A stretch of DNA of 64,000 bases from Clostridiales bacterium UBA1738 (GCA_002315735.1 DCIA01000007.1:62001-126000), one strand, 5' to 3'. Positions 26,597 to 36,023 are shown, numbered from the stretch's first letter. The notes: generated by a model from the letters alone, not told the origin. Translations and numbers: made by a program.

Positions 26597-26642
26597 CTAT
26601 TGTGTATGTTATCGTGATTTTTATTTGAGGAGGACAACCTAG

Positions 26643-28550
26643 ATGCCGACTGATATAAAGCAATCTTGGGCGGGAATTGATGAGTTTCAACTCTATTTAT
26701 ATAACAGTGGTACAAATTTTCAGTCATATGAAATGCTTGGACCACATAAAATTGAAAATGGCTGGCGTTTCGCCGTATGGGCGCCAAATGCAGAAAATGT
26801 GGCACTTTGTGGTGATTTTGATAATTGGCAAGGCAATCAAAAATTCCTTACTAAAATTTCAACAACGGGCATTTGGTTTGGTGTTTTTGACGATATAGAA
26901 GAGGGTATGCTATATAAGTATGCGATAACTGATAAGTTTGGAAATACAGTTTTAAAAGCAGATCCTGTTTCTTTTTTATGTGAAGTAAGACCGAACACAG
27001 CATCTATTGTAAAAGATATTCCGAAGTTTAGTTGGAACGATAAAGATTGGATTAACAAAAGAAATAATATTCCGATTTATGATAAGCCAATGAATATTTA
27101 TGAAGTGCATTTGGCATCTTGGAAAATGCATGAAGATGGCAGTTTATACTCTTATCGTGAAATTGCAGACGAATTAGTGCCATATGTTAAAGATATGGGC
27201 TATACGCATATAGAAGTAATGCCGCTTACAGAGTTTCCTTTTGATGGCTCTTGGGGATATCAAGTAACAGGATATTTTGGTGCAACATCTAGATTTGGAA
27301 ATCCTGAGGAACTTATGTATCTTGTGAATAAATGTCACGAAAACGAAATTGGTATAATTATGGATTGGGTTCCTGCACATTTTCCGAGAGATTTACACGG
27401 TCTATATAAGTTTGACGGAACTGCAACATATGAATATGCTGACTCAAGACTTGGGGAACACAAGGAGTGGGGAACAATGGTTTTTGATTACAGCAAAAGT
27501 GAAGTTGTGTCCTTTCTTTTGTCATCAGCATTTTATTGGGTAAATGAATTCCACTTTGACGGACTTCGTGTTGATGCTGTATCGTCGATGCTTTACCGAG
27601 ATTACAGCAGAAAAGACGGGGAGTGGATTCCGAATAAATATGGTGGAAATCAAAACTTAGAGGCGATTGATTTTTTACAAAATTTGAATAAAATAATGTT
27701 TGAAAAATTTCCCAATATTCTAATGATAGCAGAGGAATCTACTGCGTGGAATATGGTAACAGGCCCAACCGATAAAGGTGGTCTTGGGTTTAATTATAAA
27801 TGGAATATGGGCTGGATGAATGATACATTACGGTATATGTCGATGGACCCATATTTTAGAAAACCAAATCACGACCTTTTGACTTTTGTTATGTGTTATG
27901 CATATTCTGAAAACTTTATTTTACCACTTTCGCATGATGAGGTTGTGCATGGTAAAAAGTCGCTTGTGGACAAGATGTTTGGAGAATATGAGGAAAAGTT
28001 CGCAAGTTATAGAACACTTTTAGCATATTATCTTTCGCTGCCGGGAAAAAAACTTATGTTTATGGGTGGTGAAATCGCTCAGTTTATTGAGTGGCGATAT
28101 GATGAAGGTCTTGAATGGCATCTTCTAAAACTAGAAAAACACAAAAAGTTTAAAACTTATGTTAAGGAATTAAATCATTTTTATGTTGAAAATAAAGCGT
28201 TTTGGCAAAACGATCAAGATTGGGGCGGATTTAAGTGGATTAATGCACAGGATAGAGATAACTCTGTACTGTCATATATGAGAATTTCAAAAGATAATGA
28301 AAAGGTTATTATTTGTGCAAATTTTACCCCTGTTGCAAGAGAAAATTATGTGATAAATGTTGACGAAGAGGGCGAATATGAGATTGTGTTAAATACTGAT
28401 AGCAAAAAGTATGGCGGAAACTTGTCTGCCAAAAAGAAGAAGTTAAAGACCAAAAATAACGGAAATATGAGCGATTTGCCGTACGAACTTAAAATTAACA
28501 TTAGCGGATTATCCGCAGTATATCTTAAAAAAATCGAAAAGGAGAACTAA
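26643..28550 (+). CDS. glgB: 1,4-alpha-glucan branching enzyme
   Basis: GH13 enzyme that adds alpha-1,6 branches to glycogen. 635 residues: CBM48 (about 25-125, RFAVWAPNAENVALCGDFDNW), (beta/alpha)8 domain with PLTEFPFDGSWGYQVTGYF, DWVPAHFPRDLHGL, nucleophile Asp in FDGLRVDAVSSML, acid/base Glu in MIAEESTAW, and LSHDEVVHGK, then C-terminal beta domain. Strong ribosome site GAGGAGGACA. First gene of glgB-glgC-glgD; no glycogen synthase or phosphorylase lies in this block. Confidence 0.96.
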   Translation: MPTDIKQSWAGIDEFQLYLYNSGTNFQSYEMLGPHKIENGWRFAVWAPNAENVALCGDFDNWQGNQKFLTKISTTGIWFGVFDDIEEGMLYKYAITDKFGNTVLKADPVSFLCEVRPNTASIVKDIPKFSWNDKDWINKRNNIPIYDKPMNIYEVHLASWKMHEDGSLYSYREIADELVPYVKDMGYTHIEVMPLTEFPFDGSWGYQVTGYFGATSRFGNPEELMYLVNKCHENEIGIIMDWVPAHFPRDLHGLYKFDGTATYEYADSRLGEHKEWGTMVFDYSKSEVVSFLLSSAFYWVNEFHFDGLRVDAVSSMLYRDYSRKDGEWIPNKYGGNQNLEAIDFLQNLNKIMFEKFPNILMIAEESTAWNMVTGPTDKGGLGFNYKWNMGWMNDTLRYMSMDPYFRKPNHDLLTFVMCYAYSENFILPLSHDEVVHGKKSLVDKMFGEYEEKFASYRTLLAYYLSLPGKKLMFMGGEIAQFIEWRYDEGLEWHLLKLEKHKKFKTYVKELNHFYVENKAFWQNDQDWGGFKWINAQDRDNSVLSYMRISKDNEKVIICANFTPVARENYVINVDEEGEYEIVLNTDSKKYGGNLSAKKKKLKTKNNGNMSDLPYELKINISGLSAVYLKKIEKEN

Positions 28551-28551
28551 A

Positions 28552-29763
28552 ATGATAGCTAAAAAATGTGTTGCAATGATTCTTGCAGGTGGGCAAGGCA
28601 GCAGACTTGGTGCCCTTACTAAAAATGTTGCAAAACCTGCCGTGCCATTTGGCGGAAAGTATAGAATTATAGATTTTCCGTTATCTAACTGCGTTCATTC
28701 AGGCATTGATACGGTCGGTGTATTAACACAGTATCAACCACTTGATTTAAATACTTATATTGGAAACGGAAGTCCATGGGACTTAAACCGTACCCATAGT
28801 GGTGTATATGTTTTACCACCATATCAAAGTGCAAATGCAGGTGAATGGTATAAAGGTACTGCAAACGCAATATATCAAAATTTAGGATTTTTGGATAGAT
28901 TTAATCCACAAAATGTCCTTATTTTGTCAGGTGACCATATCTATAAAATGCACTATGGAAAAATGCTTAAAGTGCATGAGGAAAGTGGTGCAGCAGTTAC
29001 AATCGCTGTTATGCCTGTGCCGTGGGAAGAGGCAAGCAGATTTGGTATTATGAACGTTGATGATAACGGTAACATAACAGAATTTGAGGAAAAGCCCCAA
29101 AATCCTAAGAGTAATCTAGCATCAATGGGTATCTATATTTTTAATTATGAGGCTCTAAAAAAATACTTGATAGACGATGAGGAAAATTCCGAGTCCTCAA
29201 ATGATTTTGGCAAAAATATTATTCCCGAAATGCTTAAGAACGGCGAAAAAATGGTTAGTTATCGTTTTGACGGATATTGGAAAGATGTTGGAACTATCCA
29301 TAGTTTGTGGGAAGCCAATATGGACCTTATTGATAATCCGCCAAAGTTTGAGATTGATGATACAGATTGGAGTATCTATTCAAGAAATACAGCGCTTTCA
29401 CCACAATATGTCGGGGAAAATGCAAAAATAAATGATAGTTCTGTCGCACAAGGATGCACTATTTACGGAACAATTAATCATTCTGTGATTTCGTCTAATG
29501 TTCAAATCGGTGAAAATACGATAATAAAAGACAGTGTTATTATGCCTGATGTTAAAATAGGCAAAAATGTCAAAATTTCAAAGACAGTAATAGGAGCAGG
29601 AGCTGTGATTAAGGATAACGCAGTGATTGGCGAAAGCGAAGATGAGAACGGAAATTATAAGTCAGGAATGTGTACTAACGGTCTAATACTGATTGAAGGT
29701 GGAACTGTTATCGAAGAAAATGCAAATATTCCAAAAGGCTCAATGGTTGAAATCGGGAAGTAA
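28552..29763 (+). CDS. glgC: Glucose-1-phosphate adenylyltransferase, catalytic subunit
   Basis: Makes ADP-glucose, the committed step of glycogen synthesis. 403 residues: nucleotide-binding MILAGGQGSRLGALTKNVAKPAVPFGG, ISGDHIYKMHY-type stretch (LSGDHIYKMHYGKML), FEEKPQNPKSNLASMGIYIF, and a C-terminal left-handed beta-helix (about 290-400). Catalytic residues present in GlgC but lost in GlgD are kept. Begins 1 base after the glgB stop, so coupled. Confidence 0.96.
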   Translation: MIAKKCVAMILAGGQGSRLGALTKNVAKPAVPFGGKYRIIDFPLSNCVHSGIDTVGVLTQYQPLDLNTYIGNGSPWDLNRTHSGVYVLPPYQSANAGEWYKGTANAIYQNLGFLDRFNPQNVLILSGDHIYKMHYGKMLKVHEESGAAVTIAVMPVPWEEASRFGIMNVDDNGNITEFEEKPQNPKSNLASMGIYIFNYEALKKYLIDDEENSESSNDFGKNIIPEMLKNGEKMVSYRFDGYWKDVGTIHSLWEANMDLIDNPPKFEIDDTDWSIYSRNTALSPQYVGENAKINDSSVAQGCTIYGTINHSVISSNVQIGENTIIKDSVIMPDVKIGKNVKISKTVIGAGAVIKDNAVIGESEDENGNYKSGMCTNGLILIEGGTVIEENANIPKGSMVEIGK

Positions 29764-29777
29764 AGGGGGATAATAAA

Positions 29778-30893
29778 ATGATAGATACAATGGGAGTTAT
29801 AATAGCAAGCAATTTAAATATACCACCACTTACCGATATTAGAAGTGCATCAGCACTACCGATTGCAGGTGGATATAGATTAATTGACTTTGTGTTGTCA
29901 AATATGACAAATGCCGGCATTGAAACAATCGGTGTTGCAACAAGTGCAAACTATTCATCACTTATGGACCACTTAAAGTCAGGTGCACCATGGGATTTGC
30001 ACAGAAAAGAGAAAGGTCTTACAATATTGCCACCAAATATAGGCAATAAAAATATGTATGAATTAAGAGGCAACATAGATGTATTAGCAGGAATAAGACA
30101 ATTTATTTCAAGGTCAAATGAAACATATGTTATATTATCTCTTGGAAATTGCCTGTATAATATAGATTTCAAAAAAGCAGTAGAAGCACATAAGAAAAAT
30201 CAAGCAGATATTACAGTTATCTATAAAAATATGAAAAGTGTTGACGAGAAAGAACTTTCCAGATTTACACTTCTTGAAGTGGATAAAGATAATATGGTTA
30301 CCGATATCGAAGTTTGCCCATATTATCCAAAATCATCTTGTGCAAGCACCGATGTTTTTGTTATGGAAAAGGCACTTTTAGAAAGCATTGTTGATGAATG
30401 TACGGCAAAAGGATACAGTGATTTTATAAAAGATGCAATTGTGAAAAAGATGTCCGGAATTAGAATTTATGGGTATGAACACGAAGGCTTTGTTGAAAAA
30501 ATAGATAGTATGAAATCGTATTTTGACAACAATATGAAATTCCTAAATGAAGACATTCAAGAAGAGATGTTTCATTCAAACCTTCCGATTTATACAAAAA
30601 ACAAGGATTTATCGCCTACAAAATACGGCGAAAAGTCGGTAGTAAAAAATTCTTATATCGCAGATGGCTGTAAAATTTTTGGAACTGTCGAAAATAGTGT
30701 TTTATCGGGAAAAGTTACTGTCCAAGAGGGAGCAGTTGTTAAAAACTCAATTTTAATGCAGGGCGTAACTATCGAAAAAAATGTAGAACTGGAATATGTT
30801 GTTTTAGATAAGGGTGTTAAAGTTAGTGAAAATAAAAAGTTGATTGGTCAGGGAAATTATCCGCTACCTGTTGCAAAAGGAACAGTAATTTAA
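29778..30893 (+). CDS. glgD: GlgD, regulatory subunit of ADP-glucose pyrophosphorylase
   Basis: 371 residues homologous to GlgC, but the N-terminal nucleotide loop is degenerate (IIASNLNIPPLTDIRSASALPIAGGYRLIDFVLSNM lacks GGxGxRLxxLT), as in GlgD of Bacillota, which forms a heteromer with GlgC and tunes its activity. The C-terminal beta-helix repeats (NSYIADGCKIFGTVENSVL) are intact. Third gene of the operon, followed by a strong terminator. Confidence 0.93.
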   Translation: MIDTMGVIIASNLNIPPLTDIRSASALPIAGGYRLIDFVLSNMTNAGIETIGVATSANYSSLMDHLKSGAPWDLHRKEKGLTILPPNIGNKNMYELRGNIDVLAGIRQFISRSNETYVILSLGNCLYNIDFKKAVEAHKKNQADITVIYKNMKSVDEKELSRFTLLEVDKDNMVTDIEVCPYYPKSSCASTDVFVMEKALLESIVDECTAKGYSDFIKDAIVKKMSGIRIYGYEHEGFVEKIDSMKSYFDNNMKFLNEDIQEEMFHSNLPIYTKNKDLSPTKYGEKSVVKNSYIADGCKIFGTVENSVLSGKVTVQEGAVVKNSILMQGVTIEKNVELEYVVLDKGVKVSENKKLIGQGNYPLPVAKGTVI

Positions 30894-30904
30894 CAAAAAA
30901 TATT

Positions 30905-30936
30905 AAAAAGAACAAGCCCCTTGCTTGTTCTTTTTA
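30905..30936 (+). terminator. glgBCD terminator
   Basis: AAAAAGAACAAG / CTTGTTCTTTTT, 7-base loop. Confidence 0.92.
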
Positions 30937-31013
30937 AATCCAAGCGAAACTTTTTGATATTCCATTTTATAAATCTTTATTAATCTCAAGATAAATAAGT
31001 TGAAAAATCACTA

Positions 31014-31042
31014 TTGAAAAGTATGGTAAAATTTGATATAAT
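31014..31042 (+). promoter_or_regulatory. Promoter of the partner-switching operon
   Basis: TTGAAA (31014-31019), 17-base spacer, TATAAT (31037-31042), about 30 bases before the first gene. It looks like an ordinary housekeeping-sigma promoter. Confidence 0.75.
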
Positions 31043-31071
31043 TAAAAATAGATTAATTTTGGAGGTTTAAA

Positions 31072-31368
31072 ATGGAAGTTAAGAGTAATAAGATTGAAAA
31101 AACATTGATTATAAGTGTAAACGGAAGAATAGACAGTTTAACAGCCACAGAATTTGAAAAAGAGGTTGATTTAATTGGAGAGGATATTAAAGAACTTATT
31201 TTTGATTTTGGAAATCTTGAATATACTTCATCTGCAGGGCTTAGAGTTATTTTAAAAGCTCAAAAAATTATGAACGAAAAGGGTTCGCTTGTTGTAAAAA
31301 ATGCAAACGAAAATATTAAAGAGATATTTGAAATTACAGGTTTTGCAGATATTTTAAATATAGAATAA
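31072..31368 (+). CDS. STAS-domain anti-anti-sigma-type protein
   Basis: 98-residue single STAS domain of the SpoIIAA/RsbV type: beta-strand start LIISVNGRIDSLTATEFE, and the switch motif LEYTSSAGLRVIL whose second Ser (about 56) is the usual phosphorylation site, ending FEITGFADIL. In partner switching the unphosphorylated form binds the HATPase kinase and frees its other client. First of five tightly packed genes (gaps: 12 bases, 0, short, 4) whose last two encode phosphatase and kinase. Confidence 0.92.
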   Translation: MEVKSNKIEKTLIISVNGRIDSLTATEFEKEVDLIGEDIKELIFDFGNLEYTSSAGLRVILKAQKIMNEKGSLVVKNANENIKEIFEITGFADILNIE

Positions 31369-31380
31369 AAGGAATAAATT

Positions 31381-31947
31381 ATGAGTGAAAAGATTAATAA
31401 AGCAATAAAATTTGCGGTGGATTCACACAGCGAGCAAGTGAGAAAAATTACCAATCAACCGTATATCTTACATTGTCTTGAAGTATCTGCAATAGCGGCA
31501 TCAATTACAAATAATGAAGATGTAATAGTTGCGGCACTTTTACATGATACAGTGGAGGACACATCTGTTACAATAGATACAATAAGAGAAAAATTTGGAG
31601 ACGGTGTTGCAAATCTTGTGGTTAGCGACACTGAAAATAAAAGAGAAAATCTGCCAAAGTCAGAAACTTGGCTTATAAGAAAGACAGAAACTTTGAATAA
31701 TCTTAAAAATAGCAATGTGGAGCATAAGATTATTTGGGTTTCTGATAAATTGTCAAATATTCGCTCTATATATTTAACTTGGCAAAAAGAGGGCGACAAA
31801 GTTTTCGATTATTTTCATCAACATGATAAGAAGATGCATAAGTGGTATTACAGTACTATTTTAGATTATACAGTAGAACTTGAAAACACCTACGCATATC
31901 AAGAATTCAAGAGAATATACGGAATTATTTTTGGGGAGGAAAACTAG
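31381..31947 (+). CDS. Small HD-domain hydrolase, (p)ppGpp-hydrolase-like
   Basis: 188-residue protein consisting of one RelA/SpoT-type HD domain with His31, the His55-Asp56 pair inside HDTVEDT, and Asp122 in WVSDKLSNIRS, the metal-binding set used by SpoT and by stand-alone Mesh1-type alarmone hydrolases. No synthetase, TGS or ACT domain is attached. The best guess is a small alarmone hydrolase, but related HD proteins act on other nucleotides. It sits between two STAS genes and the next gene's ATG overlaps its stop region, so it belongs to the same signalling operon. Confidence 0.78.
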   Translation: MSEKINKAIKFAVDSHSEQVRKITNQPYILHCLEVSAIAASITNNEDVIVAALLHDTVEDTSVTIDTIREKFGDGVANLVVSDTENKRENLPKSETWLIRKTETLNNLKNSNVEHKIIWVSDKLSNIRSIYLTWQKEGDKVFDYFHQHDKKMHKWYYSTILDYTVELENTYAYQEFKRIYGIIFGEEN

Positions 31948-33114
31948 ATGAACAGCGTTTTAGAAAAAAATATATTGACAATTTTTCTTGAAGGAAAAAT
32001 AGAATCATCAAATGCGAAGTCTATTGAAGAAGAAATTGATGCAATTATTCAAAATAGTCAATTTGAAAGTTTAATTTTTAATGCAGAAAACCTTTTTTAT
32101 ATTTCAAGTGCAGGACTTCGTATAATTTTAAAATTTAAAAAATTATATCAAAACTTAAAAATTATAAATGCATCAACGGATGTGTATGAAATTTTTGATA
32201 TGACAGGCTTTACTCAAATGATTGATATCAAAAAGGCATATAGACAAATGTCTGTTGATGGCTGTGAAATCATAGGAAAGGGTGCAAAAGGTACTGTTTA
32301 CAGATATTCGGACGATACAGTTATAAAGGTATTCCATAATTTAGATTCAATTGAAAGTATTGAAAATGAAATCAAACTTGCCAGAAAGGCTTTTGTGCTA
32401 GGTATTCCAACAGCAATCCCTTTTGATATTGTAAAGGTGGATGGTCTGTTTGGGTCGGTTTTTGAACTTCTAAATGCGAAGTCCTATTCAGAACTTTTAA
32501 TAGAAGAGCCGGAAAACTTTGATAAATATGTAAAGAAATTTGCTGAACTTTTGAAAAATATTCACGATACCGATGTATCAGGCGAAAATATGGATAGTGT
32601 TAAAACTACAATAGATAGATGGCTTAATAATGTTAAAAAGTATTGCAGTGATGATTTGTTTTACAAAATATCAAAGAAAATAGATGATATTCCGGATACT
32701 TACAATATGCTTCATTGTGACTTTCATACCAATAATGTTATGATGCAAAATGGTGAAACATTGCTGATTGATATGGATTCTATGTGTCATGGGCACCCGA
32801 TTTTTGAACTTGCAAATGTTTACATTACATATGTAGGCTTTGGATTGATTTCTCATTCATACATAGAGAATTTCATCGGTCTTTCCTATGAAAAAACTAC
32901 AGAACTTTGGGATAAATTCTTGCATTATTATTTTGCCGACAAAAATGAAAGTGAAATAAACCAAATTGAAAAGAAAGTAATTTTAATTTCATATTTAAGG
33001 CTTATTAATCACATTGTTAAACGCTATGATTCAGATGAGGGCTTAAAGATAATTGAAAAATGTGTTGATGAAATAAAAAATAATATAGATTCATTTGATA
33101 ATTTGTACTTTTGA
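31948..33114 (+). CDS. STAS domain fused to an APH-like protein kinase
   Basis: 388 residues in two parts. Residues 1-92 are a second STAS domain (LFYISSAGLRIIL, ...IFDMTGFTQMI). Residues about 100-385 are an aminoglycoside-phosphotransferase-type kinase of the TIGR02172 type: glycine loop IIGKGAKGTVYRYS, Lys in TVIKVF, catalytic loop LHCDFHTNNVM and metal site LIDMDSMCHGHP. The kinase could phosphorylate its own STAS domain, the operon's other STAS protein, or a small molecule. The fusion is in frame, with no internal stop or ribosome site seen at the joint. Confidence 0.85.
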   Translation: MNSVLEKNILTIFLEGKIESSNAKSIEEEIDAIIQNSQFESLIFNAENLFYISSAGLRIILKFKKLYQNLKIINASTDVYEIFDMTGFTQMIDIKKAYRQMSVDGCEIIGKGAKGTVYRYSDDTVIKVFHNLDSIESIENEIKLARKAFVLGIPTAIPFDIVKVDGLFGSVFELLNAKSYSELLIEEPENFDKYVKKFAELLKNIHDTDVSGENMDSVKTTIDRWLNNVKKYCSDDLFYKISKKIDDIPDTYNMLHCDFHTNNVMMQNGETLLIDMDSMCHGHPIFELANVYITYVGFGLISHSYIENFIGLSYEKTTELWDKFLHYYFADKNESEINQIEKKVILISYLRLINHIVKRYDSDEGLKIIEKCVDEIKNNIDSFDNLYF

Positions 33115-33134
33115 TACAGTTAGTAGGTGATATT

Positions 33135-35546
33135 ATGGAAATGTTTTTTGAACTTAGTATGGCGGCAATGCTTACAGTCATTGCATCTATCCTATTTTAT
33201 TTGTTAGAAAAAAAGACAAAATTTAAAAATTTACCATATATGTTAAAGCAAACAATAACAGGTATATTTTTTGGCGGAATAGCTGTTATCGGTACAGAGT
33301 TCGGTGTAGATGTTGGTGGCGCTACTGCAAATGCAAGAGATAGTGCCCCTTTATGTGCAGGACTTATTTTTGGAGGGCCTGCCGGTATTATTTCTGCACT
33401 GATTGGTGGTATTGAAAGATGGTTTGCTGTATTTTGGGGAGCAGGTGAATATTCCAAAGTGGCTTGCTCTTTATCCACTATACTTGCCGGGGTTTATGCG
33501 GCACTGCTTAGAAAATATATGTTCGATGATAAAAAGCCATCTTGGAGCATAGGATTTGCTATTGCAGTAGTTATGGAAGCACTTCATTTAACAATACTTT
33601 TCCTAACCCATCTAAATGATTCAGAAAATGCTTTTAATATTGTTAAGATAGTTACTCAACCTATGATTTTGGTCAATGCTTTTGCTGTTTCATTATCGCT
33701 TTTTGCAATCGCTTTATTGGGCAAAGAAAAACTAAAAAAGCATAGTTATTCAAAAAGTATTTCCGGTATTATACAGGGAAGAATGTTGGCTTGCGTAATT
33801 GTTGCGTTTTTTGCAACAACTATCTTTGTTTATGCTATTCAAACCGGTGTTTCAAAAAGCAAGGCAAAAGAAGAATTGGCTCTTGGAATTTCGGATATTG
33901 AAAATCAAATAGAGTCTGACTCAAACGCTAATATTTTAAGAATTACAAGGCAAATTGCAGCAGAATATAAAAATAACAATGATATTAATTTGACAGAACT
34001 TGCAAAAAAATATTCTGTTGAAGAAATTAACATAAGTAATAATGACGGAATTTTAATCAAGTCTACAAATCCGGAGTTTGTGGGTTTTGATATGAAATCC
34101 GGCGAACAGTCACAGGCGTTTATGGATAATTTATTTGAAAAGAGAGAATATGCGCAAAGCTTTGGCCCGATAACATACGACAACAGTATTTATAGGAAAT
34201 ATGCCGGTATGCTGATAGCTAACGGTTTTGTTCAAATCGGATATGATGCGGAACATTTTCAAAATGATTTGTATAGTTCTATAAAGGGAATTACTAAATA
34301 CAGACATATTGGAAATACCGGATATATTGTTTTGGTGGACAGAAATGAAAAAATTATTAGTGACCCTAATGATTTGACAGGTATGAACTTTAAAGAAACA
34401 AGATATTATAAACCTATTATGGACTCGACAGAAGAAAATGAGGTTTTTGAAACTGTAACCCGTGGTATTAAAACTATTGCAACGTTCAAAAAAATGGAAG
34501 GATACACGGCGTTTGTTTTTATTCCAAAAGAAGATGTCTTTTATGATAGAGATGCAATTCAATACATAAATTCCTATATGGAAATCTTGGTTTTTGCTGC
34601 ACTTTTTGCACTGATATACTTGCTAATAAAAAAACACGTAGTAACAGGTATTAGGAGTGTAAATAGCTCGCTTGCAAAGATTACAAGCGGTAACTTAAAT
34701 GTTGAAGTTGATGTTAGAAGCAGTGATGAGTTTGCTAATCTTTCAGATGATATAAATTCCACTGTTGACACTTTAAAACACTACATTAAAGATGCAGAAG
34801 AAAGAATTAACAAGGAACTTGAATTTGCAAAACAAATTCAAACATCATCAATTCCAAGAGTTTTTCCGCCTTTCCCAAATGAAAAAAGATTTGATGTTTT
34901 TGCATCTATGAGAACGGCAAAAGAAGTAGGTGGAGATTTTTACGATTTCTTCTTTGTCGGGGAAAACAAATTAGCATTTTTGATTGCAGATGTTTCAGGA
35001 AAGGGAATTCCTGCTGCTATGTTTATGATGACGGCAAAATCTATAATCAAAAGCTATGCAGAAACGGGTATTTCGGCAAATGAAGTCTTGATAAAGGCAA
35101 ATAATGAACTTTGCAAGAATAATGATGCAGGAATGTTTGTAACGGTTTGGCTTGGTATAATAGACTTATTAACAGGGGTTGTGACATTTTCAAATGCGGG
35201 ACATAATCCTCCTGCTTTAATAAGACAAGGGAATAATGCCGAGTATTTGCAATCAAATTCGGGACTTGTGCTTGCAGGTATGGAAGGAATTCCGTATAAG
35301 ATTTGCGAATGTAAACTTGAAAAAAATGATAAACTATTTTTATATACTGATGGTATAACCGAGGCTACCAACGCAAAAGAGGAACTTTTTGGCGAGGATA
35401 GACTTCTTAGGACTCTAAAAAATACTGCTTCATACGATGTTAAGACATTGTGCGAAAATGTTTTAAAAGATGCAGATATATTCGTAAGTGATGCGGAACA
35501 GTTTGATGATATGACAATGCTTTGCATCCAATATAATGGGGAGTGA
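33135..35546 (+). CDS. Membrane sensor PP2C phosphatase (5TM - extracytoplasmic sensor - HAMP - SpoIIE)
   Basis: About 803 residues. N-terminal 5TM module resembling LytS (residues 1-200, with DSAPLCAGLIFGGPAGIISALIGG), an extracytoplasmic dCache-like region (about 235-470) between two further hydrophobic segments, HAMP domain (ITSGNLNVEVDVRSSDEFANL), coiled coil, and a C-terminal SpoIIE/RsbU PP2C domain with EVGGDFYDFF, DVSGKGIPAAMF, TDGITEATN and DDMTML metal residues. ATG 33135 with TAGGTGA is preferred over the TTG at 33111. It should dephosphorylate the STAS protein(s) in response to an outside signal. Confidence 0.9.
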   Translation: MEMFFELSMAAMLTVIASILFYLLEKKTKFKNLPYMLKQTITGIFFGGIAVIGTEFGVDVGGATANARDSAPLCAGLIFGGPAGIISALIGGIERWFAVFWGAGEYSKVACSLSTILAGVYAALLRKYMFDDKKPSWSIGFAIAVVMEALHLTILFLTHLNDSENAFNIVKIVTQPMILVNAFAVSLSLFAIALLGKEKLKKHSYSKSISGIIQGRMLACVIVAFFATTIFVYAIQTGVSKSKAKEELALGISDIENQIESDSNANILRITRQIAAEYKNNNDINLTELAKKYSVEEINISNNDGILIKSTNPEFVGFDMKSGEQSQAFMDNLFEKREYAQSFGPITYDNSIYRKYAGMLIANGFVQIGYDAEHFQNDLYSSIKGITKYRHIGNTGYIVLVDRNEKIISDPNDLTGMNFKETRYYKPIMDSTEENEVFETVTRGIKTIATFKKMEGYTAFVFIPKEDVFYDRDAIQYINSYMEILVFAALFALIYLLIKKHVVTGIRSVNSSLAKITSGNLNVEVDVRSSDEFANLSDDINSTVDTLKHYIKDAEERINKELEFAKQIQTSSIPRVFPPFPNEKRFDVFASMRTAKEVGGDFYDFFFVGENKLAFLIADVSGKGIPAAMFMMTAKSIIKSYAETGISANEVLIKANNELCKNNDAGMFVTVWLGIIDLLTGVVTFSNAGHNPPALIRQGNNAEYLQSNSGLVLAGMEGIPYKICECKLEKNDKLFLYTDGITEATNAKEELFGEDRLLRTLKNTASYDVKTLCENVLKDADIFVSDAEQFDDMTMLCIQYNGE

Positions 35547-35550
35547 TGAA

Positions 35551-35958
35551 ATGAAAGAGTTAAATATTGATGCAACGATTGAAAATGTTGGAACAGTGAT
35601 GGAATTTGTAAATTGTGAACTTGAAAAATATGAATGTCCGATGAAAGCACAAATGCAAATTGATATTGCGATTGATGAATTGTTTAGCAATATTGCACGT
35701 TATGCCTATGACCCTAGTGTTGGTCCTGCAACGGTTAGATTTGAGGTGGTTAAAGAGCCGTTGTCAGTTATCATAACATTTATTGATAATGGAGTTCCAT
35801 ATAATCCATTGGAAAAAGATGACCCAGATATTACGCTTTCTGCTGAGGAGAGGGAGATAGGGGGTCTCGGAATTTTTATGGTAAAAAAGAGTATGGATGA
35901 AATAACATACGAATTTAAAAACGGACAAAATATTATTAAGGTAAAAAAGAATATATAG
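35551..35958 (+). CDS. RsbW/SpoIIAB-type serine kinase (HATPase_c)
   Basis: 135-residue GHKL kinase: N-box AIDELFSNIARYAY, G1 box FIDNGVPYNPL, G2 box EREIGGLGIFMVKKSMDEITYEF. Such kinases phosphorylate STAS partners and hold a sigma factor or another client. Start 35551 follows GGGGAGTGAT; the frame opens 5 codons earlier, inside the phosphatase's last codons. The final gene of the operon; no sigma factor gene is next to it, so the client may be elsewhere or not a sigma factor. Confidence 0.92.
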   Translation: MKELNIDATIENVGTVMEFVNCELEKYECPMKAQMQIDIAIDELFSNIARYAYDPSVGPATVRFEVVKEPLSVIITFIDNGVPYNPLEKDDPDITLSAEEREIGGLGIFMVKKSMDEITYEFKNGQNIIKVKKNI

Positions 35959-35963
35959 CATAA

Positions 35964-35993
35964 AAAACCCGATAGATTTATATCGGGTTTTAT
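35964..35993 (+). terminator. Terminator of the partner-switching operon
   Basis: AAAACCCGATA, loop GATTTA, TATCGGGTTTT. Confidence 0.9.
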
Positions 35994-36023
35994 TTATAAA
36001 AAGTTTAGTGGATTTTTAAAGTA

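Larger units (their letters stand above)
26277..26642. other. 366-base gene-free divergent region rny / glgB
   Basis: Very AT-rich. It holds the rny promoter (26416-26444, minus), a leader of about 130 bases for rny with an imperfect long-range inverted repeat (26308-26321 against 26368-26381, 12 of 14 matching), and the glgB promoter (26568-26596, plus). No coding potential was seen. Confidence 0.7.

Noticed and set aside
29778..30893. Second catalytic GlgC
   Set aside because: The GGxGxRL nucleotide loop is degenerate, which fits the regulatory GlgD subunit usual in this operon.
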